A stretch of DNA of 7,083 nt from positions 1 through 7,083 of the forward strand of contig JAPPKV010000516.1 in the NCBI GenBank assembly GCA_028819775.1, in the 5' to 3' direction. Numbering within the stretch: the stretch's first letter is position 1; each line of letters opens with the position of its first letter. Of this stretch, positions 1 through 6,033 are shown in pieces. The notes below the pieces were generated by a model. It made no database searches and was not told the DNA's origin. It saw only the letters and a list, made by a program, of their open reading frames with translations. The position numbers and the translations under genes were made by a program. The DNA is from Gammaproteobacteria bacterium (GTDB lineage Bacteria; Pseudomonadota; Gammaproteobacteria; Pseudomonadales; Azotimanducaceae_A).

Positions 1-2
1 GC

Positions 3-554
3 TGCTACGACCTCGGCTGTTCGCTGGGCGCGTCGACGCTTGCCGTGCTGCGTGCCATGGGAGGAACCCCGTGCCGCATACTCGCCGTCGACAGTTCTGC
101 CGCGATGCTTGCTGAGGCGCGCAGTGTTCCGGCGTTCGACGACCGCGTCGAGTGGATGGAAGCCGATGTCCGCGACGTCGAGATCGACCGCGCACAGGTG
201 GTGATCCTCAACTACGTCCTGCAGTTCCTCCCTCCCGAGGACCGGCTGCCGCTGTTGCGGCGTATCCGAGCCGGCCTGACGGGCGGCGGCGTCCTGATCG
301 TTTCCGAGAAGCTTGCCGCGGGCGGCTACTTCGACGGACTCCACGTGGATTTCAAGCGGGCCAACGGCTACAGCGAACTGGAGGTCAGCCAGAAGCGCGC
401 CGCTCTCGAAAACGTCATGCGGATCGATACCGAAGATACGCACCTCGCCGGGTTCCGGGATGCGGGCTACGGCGCGGCCCGGGTCTGGTTCCGATGCCTG
501 AACTGGGCGTCGTTCGTTGCCTGGCCGGACGGCGATCCCGATAGCGCCCCATAG
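3..554 (+). CDS. cmoA: Carboxy-S-adenosyl-L-methionine synthase CmoA (5'-truncated)
   Basis: CmoA converts S-adenosylmethionine plus prephenate into carboxy-SAM (Cx-SAM), the donor CmoB uses to make cmo5U at the wobble base of tRNAs; it is cytoplasmic. The window shows 183 codons and begins inside the Rossmann core: the SAM-binding motif YDLGCSLGAST is at visible residues 2-12, followed by the acidic 'AVDSS' strand, the 'VVILNYVLQFL' strand and the family block FKRANGYSELEVSQKR. The last Arg of that block aligns with E. coli Arg199, which I recall as the residue contacting the Cx-SAM carboxylate. By comparison with E. coli CmoA (about 247 residues), roughly 59 N-terminal residues lie off the left edge. 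The segment between 'SEK' and 'DFKRANGY' is about five residues shorter than in E. coli. cmoB follows directly and overlaps the 3' end, supporting one transcript. Identification is by remembered alignment and is strong. Confidence 0.95.
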   Translation, partial: CYDLGCSLGASTLAVLRAMGGTPCRILAVDSSAAMLAEARSVPAFDDRVEWMEADVRDVEIDRAQVVILNYVLQFLPPEDRLPLLRRIRAGLTGGGVLIVSEKLAAGGYFDGLHVDFKRANGYSELEVSQKRAALENVMRIDTEDTHLAGFRDAGYGAARVWFRCLNWASFVAWPDGDPDSAP

Positions 555-1515
555 CCGACCTGTGGTAGGCGCGGTCGAGTCCTTGTTCTCGGCTTGGCGC
601 GGTGCGTCGGCGGATTGGGCCATCGACATCGTGAAACGGGCATCGCATGGCGATCTGCCGCGATGGCTGGCCGCCTTGGAGCGCCTGCCGGATATCCGGC
701 CCGACGAGGTCTCGCTGGGCCGCATTGTGGCCGCCGCTGCGGCCGGCGCGGCGAACGAGAGCCGGCAACGCCTGGACGCGTCGCTCAAGGAACTGATCCC
801 GTGGCGCAAGGGGCCCTTCCACCTGTTCGGCATCGATATCGACAGCGAGTGGCGATCGGATCTCAAGTGGGCGCGCATCCAGGGGCACGTCGATCTGGTC
901 GGTTGTCGCGTCTTGGATGTCGGTTCCGGCAACGGCTACACCGGTTGGCGAATCCTCCAGGCGGGCGCGAGGTCCGTGGTCGGCATCGATCCGTCGTTGC
1001 TCTACACACTTCAGCACGCTGCTGTCGCCTACTACGTGGATCGGGGCGGGGGGAGGAACATCGTCCTGCCGGTGGGGTTGGAGGAGTTCCCTCGGACGGA
1101 GCCCTTCGACGCTATCTTCTCCATGGGCGTCGTCTACCATCGCCGCGATCCCGCCGCCCATGTGCAGGCACTTGCCAGGCACGCCCACGACGGCACGGTC
1201 TTGGTTGTCGAGTGCCTGGTGGTGGACCAAGGACCCTTGAAGCCGCGTGACCGCTACGCACGGATGCGCAACGTCTGGATGGTGCCGGACGTGGCCATGC
1301 TACGCGGTTGGCTCGCTGACGCAGGGTTCGGTGACGCGTGGGTGGTCGACGTCTCGACGACCACGATCGACGAGCAGCGGACGACGGCATGGATGCCCTA
1401 CGAGTCGCTTGCTTCGGCGCTCGACGCGAAGGATCCGGGCGTGACCGTCGAAGGGTATCCGGCACCGAAACGCGCCGTTATGATCGCGAGACGGAGTTTG
1501 AGCGAGCGCCCATGA
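517..1515 (+). CDS. cmoB: tRNA U34 carboxymethyltransferase CmoB
   Basis: CmoB transfers the carboxymethyl group of Cx-SAM to 5-hydroxyuridine-34 of tRNA, giving cmo5U, which widens wobble decoding. The 332-residue frame matches the family (E. coli about 323). It has an N-terminal helical region, then PWRKGPF (95-101), DSEWRSDLKW (109-118), the SAM motif LDVGSGNGY (133-141), FSMGVVYHRR (201-210), RDRYARMRNVW (244-254) and the C-terminal VEGYPAPKRAV (311-321). Lys98, Tyr207 and Arg319 fall where E. coli has Lys91, Tyr200 and Arg315, recalled as Cx-SAM/substrate contacts, so the enzyme looks active. The start is uncertain: TTG at 517 overlaps cmoA by 38 nt, and GTG at 562 would give 317 residues. 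Alignment puts the E. coli start between the two, and neither has a good SD. The stop TGA is embedded in the ATGA start of the next gene. Confidence 0.95.
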   Translation: MPGRTAIPIAPHSRPVVGAVESLFSAWRGASADWAIDIVKRASHGDLPRWLAALERLPDIRPDEVSLGRIVAAAAAGAANESRQRLDASLKELIPWRKGPFHLFGIDIDSEWRSDLKWARIQGHVDLVGCRVLDVGSGNGYTGWRILQAGARSVVGIDPSLLYTLQHAAVAYYVDRGGGRNIVLPVGLEEFPRTEPFDAIFSMGVVYHRRDPAAHVQALARHAHDGTVLVVECLVVDQGPLKPRDRYARMRNVWMVPDVAMLRGWLADAGFGDAWVVDVSTTTIDEQRTTAWMPYESLASALDAKDPGVTVEGYPAPKRAVMIARRSLSERP

Positions 1516-1892
1516 ACGATTTCCTCGCGCCCTGGAAGTTCCGTTTCCGCGGCAAGGCGGGCCGCATCCTTTCCGTGGTCGATTGCTTCCGCAAGGAACC
1601 GAACAAGGGACTTGCGGTGGTGCAGGTAGCACGCAGCAGCGGTCTGGCCATCCACGATGCGGCAACGGTATTGGAGGGAACGCCGGAACTGTTCATCAAG
1701 TTGCCCGGCCGGGGCGATGGCATCACGAGGTATCGGTTGGCGTCGTCGGTGGCGGCCCGCAGCGACGAGGCCATCGCCGAGTTGGTGCGAGGGCACGCCC
1801 GCCGCGAGTCGTGGATCTTCTACGCGCTGATGCTCATCGTGGTGCTGGCTCTCGTCGTGCTCGCGCTGATAGTCATGCCGACGCTCTTTTAG
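1512..1892 (+). CDS. Small C-terminally membrane-anchored protein, unknown function
   Basis: I do not recognise this 126-residue protein. The start is the ATG at 1512, inside an ATGA overlap with the cmoB stop, which implies translational coupling. Residues about 1-80 are soluble and mixed basic/hydrophobic. Residues 33-77 (GLAVVQVARSSGLAI ... GITRYRLASS) have the rhythm of a winged helix: a helix-turn-helix-like stretch followed by a short strand-turn-strand. This is a resemblance, not an established domain. Residues 82-101 form a charged helix. Residues 102-122 (YALMLIVVLALVVLALIV) are one uninterrupted hydrophobic segment near the C-terminus, giving a probable tail-anchored or N-in single-pass inner-membrane topology. 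No signal peptide is seen at the N-terminus. The frame is also open upstream of the ATG inside cmoB, but that part is a shadow of cmoB. The gene is likely real, given the overlap, the coherent membrane helix and the 10-nt gap to the next gene. Function is unknown. Confidence 0.8.
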   Translation: MNDFLAPWKFRFRGKAGRILSVVDCFRKEPNKGLAVVQVARSSGLAIHDAATVLEGTPELFIKLPGRGDGITRYRLASSVAARSDEAIAELVRGHARRESWIFYALMLIVVLALVVLALIVMPTLF

Positions 1893-1902
1893 GGGGCGTC
1901 GC
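1891..1902 (+). promoter_or_regulatory. Ribosome binding site for the acyl-CoA dehydrogenase
   Basis: The purine tract AGGGGG sits six bases upstream of the ATG at 1903 and overlaps the stop of the preceding gene. It is a good SD-like sequence and fixes this ATG as the start. Confidence 0.55.
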
Positions 1903-3018
1903 ATGCCCGACGCTCTTCCGCCGGATACCGAGGCTCTCCGCGACCGCGTCGAACGTCTGGCCCAGGAGATACTGGTGCCGTTGCGCGACGACGCGAATCT
2001 GGACGCCAACGAACGTGCCGACCGGATACGGACCGCCTCGAAGGAAGCGGGTGTGTACGCGATGGCGCAACCCGCCGAGTTCGGTGGTGGCGCGACGCTC
2101 TTGGCGTTGACCGTCGTGCGTGACACCTTGGGTGCCCACAACGTTTGCCATCTGCCCGGCATCTTCGGCCCCGGTCCCGGTGTTCTGGGCGGTGTCGGGG
2201 AACCCTTGCGCAGCCAATACCTGGTGCCGCTCCTTGCCGGCGAGAAACGCGCCGCGTTCGGATTCACCGAGCCGGACGACGCCGAACGCGCGACCTGGGG
2301 CGTGCTCGAGGGCGATACGCTGACGGTAAACGGCCAGAAGTCGTACGTGACCGGCGGGGCAAGCGCCGATTTCATCAATGTGCTTGTCGAGATCGAAGGG
2401 CATGGGCCGGCGATGGTCGTTGTCGATCGGGATGCCCCCGGCGTCCACGTCCGGCGCACGTTCGGCTCGGTCGATGGCAGCCACCATGCCTACATGGAGT
2501 TCCGCGATGTCCGTCTGCCCGCGACGCATATCGTCGGCGAACCGGGTCGGGGTCTGCCTCGCGCGATGCGCCAGATCGGCGACACGCGCCTGGCATTGGC
2601 GGCCGAAAGCGTCGGACTGTGTCGATGGGTCATCGACTTCGTCACCGAACACATCTCAAGTCCACACCGAAGCGGCGCGCCTCTGGGGACCCGGGAAGGC
2701 GTTCGCCTGCGCTATGCCGACATGCGCATCCGCGCCTACGCGGCGCGCAGCATGGTGTATCGTACGGCGCGCCTCGGTGATGCGGGGGAGAACATCATCA
2801 ACGAAGGCATTGCGTCGAAGGTCTTTGCCACCGAGGCCGTGGGCGAGATCGTCGACACCGGTATCCAGCTCCTCGGCGGTGGCGCCTTGCGGAGCGGACA
2901 TCCCTTGGAAGCGCTATACCGGCGTGTGCGGGCGTTGCGTTTGGCGGAGGGAGCGAGCGACGTGCTCCGGCTGAATTTGGCACGCGGACGCCTGGACCTG
3001 GCCAAGGGGAGGATTTGA
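1903..3018 (+). CDS. Acyl-CoA dehydrogenase family protein
   Basis: A 371-residue FAD flavoprotein of the acyl-CoA dehydrogenase (ACAD) family, which introduces a trans-2 double bond into acyl-CoA and passes electrons to electron-transfer flavoprotein. The fold is covered end to end: N-terminal helical domain (about 8-115), middle beta domain with AFGFTEP (118-124) and NGQKSYVTGG (143-152), and C-terminal helical domain with GDTRLALAAESVGL (226-239), the flavin/dimer motif IQLLGGGALRSGHPLEALYRR (321-341) and RLAEGASDVLRL (346-357). Glu349 of 'AEGASDV' is at the usual catalytic-base position ('YEGTSEI' in many members). Oddly, the loop after TEP reads DDAERATW instead of the usual xAGSD and is about 4-5 residues short, so substrate or FAD contacts may differ. 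The substrate cannot be inferred. It lies 10 nt after the membrane-anchored gene and overlaps the next by TGATG, suggesting one operon. No enoyl-CoA hydratase or thiolase is nearby. Confidence 0.9.
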   Translation: MPDALPPDTEALRDRVERLAQEILVPLRDDANLDANERADRIRTASKEAGVYAMAQPAEFGGGATLLALTVVRDTLGAHNVCHLPGIFGPGPGVLGGVGEPLRSQYLVPLLAGEKRAAFGFTEPDDAERATWGVLEGDTLTVNGQKSYVTGGASADFINVLVEIEGHGPAMVVVDRDAPGVHVRRTFGSVDGSHHAYMEFRDVRLPATHIVGEPGRGLPRAMRQIGDTRLALAAESVGLCRWVIDFVTEHISSPHRSGAPLGTREGVRLRYADMRIRAYAARSMVYRTARLGDAGENIINEGIASKVFATEAVGEIVDTGIQLLGGGALRSGHPLEALYRRVRALRLAEGASDVLRLNLARGRLDLAKGRI

Positions 3019-3020
3019 TG
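3005..3020 (+). promoter_or_regulatory. SD and TGATG stop/start overlap before the Sel1-repeat gene
   Basis: An AGGGGAGG tract at 3005-3012 lies five bases before the ATG at 3018, which shares bases with the dehydrogenase TGA (3016-3018). It supports the ATG at 3018 rather than the in-frame TTG at 3015, and indicates translational coupling. Confidence 0.6.
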
Positions 3021-3800
3021 CGGAGCCGGTTGAATGTGGCGAAGGGCCGGCGACGGGGTGTCAGTACGTCATGTGGCCTCGCCGCCGTTGGCCTATTCCC
3101 ACTGGCTGGAGTGGCCGCGGCGTCCGACGCCGACCGTCCGCGCACCGTGCGCGACACCGCTCGCGAACCCGAGGAGGTCATCGTAACGGCGGCACCGCCA
3201 CGCGAGGGTGCGTTTCCCACGGCCGAGTTCATGCAGCAGGTCTACAGCGCCCGTGGCATTGGCTCGTGCCTGTATGCCAAGGGCAGGTACGACGAGGCGT
3301 TCCCGTACCTGCACGCGGCGGCGCGGAAGGGCTTCAAGGTGGCTCAAGCGCGGCTGGGGTATCTCTACCAGGAGGGGCTCGGCGTGGAGCGGGATACCTA
3401 CCTGGCCATGGCCTGGTACGGCGTGGCCGCGAGCGGCACGACACTGCCGGTGATAAGGAACTACTTCAAGACCGCCTGGCAAAGCGTCCCGGCGGCGCAC
3501 CGTCCGAGCATCGCTGCCGTCGTCGACGAGTATCGCGACAAGTACGCCGCGCGACACCACCGGGTCAACTGTGACCTCAACGCCCGCGCCGGGACGTTTC
3601 TCAAGACGCTTACCTGCCGGTTCCAGGACGAGGCGTTCCATGTCGACCACGGTCGCTTGACGCATACGCTTGCGCGGGAGAACTCCCTGTATGGCGGACC
3701 CGCGCCTCGGCATGTGAACAACCCCGTGGAAGAGGAGGGCATCAAAGACAACCCTCACCCGACATCGATTCCCCTGCGTGCCGAAGGCTCGGGCTGCTAG
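3018..3800 (+). CDS. Exported Sel1-repeat protein with TonB-box-like tract
   Basis: A 260-residue probable periplasmic protein. The N-terminus is typical of a Sec signal peptide: several Arg/Lys at 2-13, a hydrophobic core at about 20-34 (GLAAVGLFPLAGVAAA), and likely cleavage near the Ala run before Asp37. No lipobox is seen; Cys19 precedes the hydrophobic core. A short linker carries EEVIVTA (52-58), the kind of tract found at the mature N-terminus of TonB-dependent receptors and some other exported proteins. Residues about 75-141 form two Sel1-like (TPR-related) helical repeats: ARGIGSCLYAKGRYDEAFPY, then AQARLGYLYQEGLGVERD and AMAWYGVAASG. Such repeats act as protein-protein scaffolds. 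After them, Cys185 and Cys200 enclose a Gly (VNCDLNARAGTFLKTLTC), possibly a disulfide in the oxidising periplasm. The tail is rich in Pro, Gly and acidic residues and ends in Cys260. Partner and function are unknown. It is probably the last gene of the left block, followed by a 123-nt gap. Confidence 0.85.
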   Translation: MRSRLNVAKGRRRGVSTSCGLAAVGLFPLAGVAAASDADRPRTVRDTAREPEEVIVTAAPPREGAFPTAEFMQQVYSARGIGSCLYAKGRYDEAFPYLHAAARKGFKVAQARLGYLYQEGLGVERDTYLAMAWYGVAASGTTLPVIRNYFKTAWQSVPAAHRPSIAAVVDEYRDKYAARHHRVNCDLNARAGTFLKTLTCRFQDEAFHVDHGRLTHTLARENSLYGGPAPRHVNNPVEEEGIKDNPHPTSIPLRAEGSGC

Positions 3801-3923
3801 CTGACGCGACGGCTTCTTTGGGACGCCCGCGCCAACGCTCAAATTGGGCTAAGATGGCACCTTGGCGTTACCGAAAGTAGCACTTGCACGTTGAAAGACG
3901 GCACGGCGAACCCCTAACTGTCC
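3801..3923 (+). other. 123-nt intergenic gap, likely transcription-unit boundary
   Basis: This is the only gap of note in the window and probably separates the left block from the RND operon, so a promoter for the efflux genes is expected here. The best -10 candidate is TAAGAT (3850-3855, four of six consensus positions), but no acceptable -35 box lies 16-18 bases upstream. No convincing terminator hairpin with a U-run follows the stop at 3800. An in-frame TAA at 3915-3917 shows the adaptor gene cannot start further upstream. Confidence 0.4.
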
Positions 3924-5099
3924 ATGCTCTGGCTGAAAATCTCCCTGCCGATCCTCCTGATCGCCGGCGCTGTGCTGGCGGCGGTGGCGTTGTTCGCCGC
4001 TCGTACTCCCGCCACTCAGAATCCAGCCCCGCCACCGACCCTCTTGGTCGACGTGGCCGTGGCGAAGCGCGAGCCCGTGACCTTCTCGGTGCGCTCCCAG
4101 GGCGTGGTGGCGCCGCGGACGCGGACAACGATGGTGTCCGAGGTTTCCGGCACCATCGTCGAGGTCTCGCCGGCATTCGTCGCGGGCGGTTTCTTCGCCA
4201 AGGGCGACGTCCTGGTCCGAATCGATCCGCGCAACTACGAGACCGCGATGAAGCGCGCCACTGCGGCCGTGGCCCAGGCCAAGACCAAGGTGGCTACCGA
4301 GAACGCGCTCGCGGGTTACGCCTATGAGGACTGGGAACGGCTTAGAAGTTTGGAGGCGGCGGACCGGCCGGCTTCGGATCTAACGCTTAGAAAGCCGCAG
4401 CTCGCCGAGGCGGTGGCGGGACTCGAGTCCGCCGAAGCGGATCTCGAGAAGGCGACGGAAGACTTGAGCCGAACGGTGATCCGAGCACCCTACGACGGCA
4501 TGGTCCGCGAGAAGCGCGCCGACATCGGCCAGTTCGTCAACACCGGGACGCCGGTTGCGGAGACGTTCGCAACCGACTACGCGGAGGTCCGGTTGCCGAT
4601 TCCGCAGACCGACCTACAGTACCTGGAACTGGAGAGGTTGAACGCCGACGGATCGTTGCAGGCGACGCTCAGGGCGGACATCGGGGGCGTCATCCACAAC
4701 TGGTCGGCCGAGGTCGTGCGCACCGAAGGCGTTTTCGACCCCGATACGCGTGTGCTGCATCTGGTTGCCCAGGTCCAGGATCCCTACGCCTCCGAGGGCG
4801 AGCCGTTGCGCATTGGGACTTTCGTCAGTGCCGCCATCGAAGGCATGGATGCGGGCGATGTGTTTGTCATCCCCCGCCACTCGCTGGAGCGAGGCAGGAC
4901 GCTGTGGATGGTCAGTTCGGAAACGCGTCGGTTGGCTGCGGAGCCGATCCTGACGATCCAACCCCGGGATCTGGAGGTCGTGCGGACCGATGAAGGCTTC
5001 GCCTACGTCGCGGCGGGACTGCGCGATGGCGAACGCTACACCGTGACGCCTCCCGAAAACTCGCTGCCGGGGATGAGGGTCCGCATCAACAGTGAGTGA
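3924..5099 (+). CDS. RND efflux periplasmic adaptor (membrane-fusion protein)
   Basis: A 391-residue HlyD/AcrA-type adaptor that would bridge the inner-membrane RND pump encoded next and an outer-membrane channel. Domains in order: N-terminal membrane anchor or uncleaved signal (about 7-25, no lipobox Cys), Pro-rich linker (26-40), first beta-barrel/lipoyl half with VSGTIVEVSPAF and FFAKGDVLVRIDP (74-102), alpha-hairpin coiled coil rich in Ala/Glu/Lys (about 103-183), second lipoyl half TVIRAPYDGMVREK ... GTPVAETF (184-215), beta-barrel with RIGTFVSAAI (296-305), and a membrane-proximal domain from VFVIPRHSL (313-321) to the end. Length and order are normal. The ATG at 3924 is the first possible start, because an in-frame TAA lies nine bases upstream; no good SD precedes it. 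The 3' end overlaps the permease start by 8 nt. Substrate cannot be told, and no regulator gene is visible. Confidence 0.93.
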   Translation: MLWLKISLPILLIAGAVLAAVALFAARTPATQNPAPPPTLLVDVAVAKREPVTFSVRSQGVVAPRTRTTMVSEVSGTIVEVSPAFVAGGFFAKGDVLVRIDPRNYETAMKRATAAVAQAKTKVATENALAGYAYEDWERLRSLEAADRPASDLTLRKPQLAEAVAGLESAEADLEKATEDLSRTVIRAPYDGMVREKRADIGQFVNTGTPVAETFATDYAEVRLPIPQTDLQYLELERLNADGSLQATLRADIGGVIHNWSAEVVRTEGVFDPDTRVLHLVAQVQDPYASEGEPLRIGTFVSAAIEGMDAGDVFVIPRHSLERGRTLWMVSSETRRLAAEPILTIQPRDLEVVRTDEGFAYVAAGLRDGERYTVTPPENSLPGMRVRINSE

Positions 5100-6033
5100 C
5101 GCCGCCGCAGCACCCCGTGGGTCAGGAGCAGACGACGTTCATGGCCTGATCGGCTGGTTCGCCAAGAACCACGTTGCCGCCAACCTGCTGATGATCGGCA
5201 TCATCGGGCTCGGCGTGTATTCGCTGGTCGGCGAGATCAAGAAGGAGTCGTTCCCCGAGTTCATCCGCAACCAGATCCAGGTCCAGGTGCCTTTTCGTGG
5301 CGCAACCCCGGAGGAAGTCGAGCAAGGGGTCATCCTGCGCGTCGAGGAAGCCATCAAGTCCATCGAGGGCGTGGTCGAGTACCGCTCCTTCGCCGGTGAA
5401 GGCGGGGGCACCGTCTACATCGACCTCACTACCCGCGCCGATGTCTCGGCGAAGATGGACGAGGTGAAACTCGCCGTCGATGGAATCTCCACGTTCCCGG
5501 AGGAGACCGAACGCCCGATCATCTCGGAGTCGCGATTCCGCAACCCGGTAATAGACATTCAGCTCGTCGGCGAGCTTGAAGAGGCGACGATGAAGGAACT
5601 CGCCGACCGGTTGCGGGAGGAGATCGTGGCCTTGCCGGGGGTCTCGTTCGCCCAGGTGTTCGGTGCACGACCTTTCGAGATCTCCATCGAGATTTCGGAG
5701 GATACCCTGCGCCAATACGGTTTGACCCTCGACCGAGTCGCGCAGGTGATCCGGCAATGGTCCATCGACTTGCCCGGCGGTTCGATTCGTTCCGAGGCCG
5801 GTGCCATCCGCCTGCGTGCCACGGGACAGGCCTACACCCGGCCAGGAATACGAGGAGATCGTCCTCCTCACGCGGCCCGACGGAACGCGCATCCGACTCG
5901 GCGACGTGGCCACGATCCGCGACCAGTTCGCCGAGGTGCAGAGCTATTCCTTCTTCAACGGCAAACGTTCGTTCGGCATCAACGTGCTGGCCAGCGAGGA
6001 GGAGAACCCCATCGACGTGAGCGCGGCGGTTAA
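5092..6033 (+). CDS. RND efflux permease, N-terminal part (frameshifted, ends early)
   Basis: This is the 5' part of an AcrB-type inner-membrane RND transporter, a proton-driven exporter working with the adaptor upstream. As read, the frame gives 313 residues, but only residues 1-249 (to 5838) are authentic; the tail to the TAA at 6031 is Arg-rich out-of-frame sequence. Visible are TM1 (about 28-46, VAANLLMIGIIGLGVYSL), the post-TM1 signature KKESFPEF and VQVPFRGATPEEVEQGV typical of the porter PN1 region, and PN2 up to RLRATGQAYT. The start is GTG at 5092, overlapping the adaptor stop (GTGAGTGA). One apparent extra C in the CCC at 5837-5839 shifts the frame; the rest of the protein continues from 5840. 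If the extra base is real, the product is non-functional and this is a pseudogene; if it is a sequencing error, 5092-7083 is one intact partial gene. Confidence 0.85.
   Translation: MSDAAAAPRGSGADDVHGLIGWFAKNHVAANLLMIGIIGLGVYSLVGEIKKESFPEFIRNQIQVQVPFRGATPEEVEQGVILRVEEAIKSIEGVVEYRSFAGEGGGTVYIDLTTRADVSAKMDEVKLAVDGISTFPEETERPIISESRFRNPVIDIQLVGELEEATMKELADRLREEIVALPGVSFAQVFGARPFEISIEISEDTLRQYGLTLDRVAQVIRQWSIDLPGGSIRSEAGAIRLRATGQAYTRPGIRGDRPPHAARRNAHPTRRRGHDPRPVRRGAELFLLQRQTFVRHQRAGQRGGEPHRRERGG
5837..5839 (+). other. Single-base frameshift site in the RND permease
   Basis: In the sequence around 5831-5845 (cctacacccggccag), the upstream frame reads Y-T-R-P and goes astray. Removing one C of the CCC gives Y-T-G-Q-E-Y-E-E-I-V, which matches the family pattern. 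The lesion is thus most simply one extra C, either a real mutation or a base-calling/assembly error. Confidence 0.85.

Noticed and set aside
415..1230. Minus-strand open frame of 271 codons opposite cmoA/cmoB
   Set aside because: Shadow of cmoB in a high-GC region; no start signal or family resemblance, and the opposite strand encodes a clearly conserved enzyme.
1398..2459. Long open frame on the minus strand (353 codons) across cmoB, the small gene and the dehydrogenase
   Set aside because: It lies opposite three well-supported + strand genes, its translation is rich in Arg/Ser/Pro with no recognisable domain, and high GC makes such antisense frames common.
3066..3077. Lipoprotein signal with Cys19 as the lipidated residue
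   Set aside because: The residues before Cys19 do not fit a lipobox (no Leu at -3), and the hydrophobic core comes after, not before, the Cys.
3018..3800. TonB-dependent receptor, suggested by the EEVIVTA tract
   Set aside because: The protein is only 260 residues with Sel1-like helical repeats; there is no plug domain or beta-barrel.
3827..3855. Sigma-70 promoter with -10 TAAGAT upstream of the RND operon
   Set aside because: Only four of six bases match, there is no -35 box at the right distance and no extended -10, so I do not list it as a promoter, though one is expected in this gap.
3830..3867. Inverted repeat CGCCAA / TTGGCG in the intergenic gap
   Set aside because: Six base pairs with a 26-base loop and no U-run; too weak for a terminator or a convincing operator.
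5833..5845. Programmed +1 ribosomal frameshifting as an explanation for the permease break
   Set aside because: The shift would occur at ACC-CGG, with no slow or stop codon in position and no SD-like stimulator visible; RND permeases are not known to use it. A one-base error or mutation is simpler.
5122..5913. Minus-strand open frame of 263 codons opposite the RND permease
   Set aside because: Same reasoning: the + strand carries unmistakable RND motifs through this stretch.
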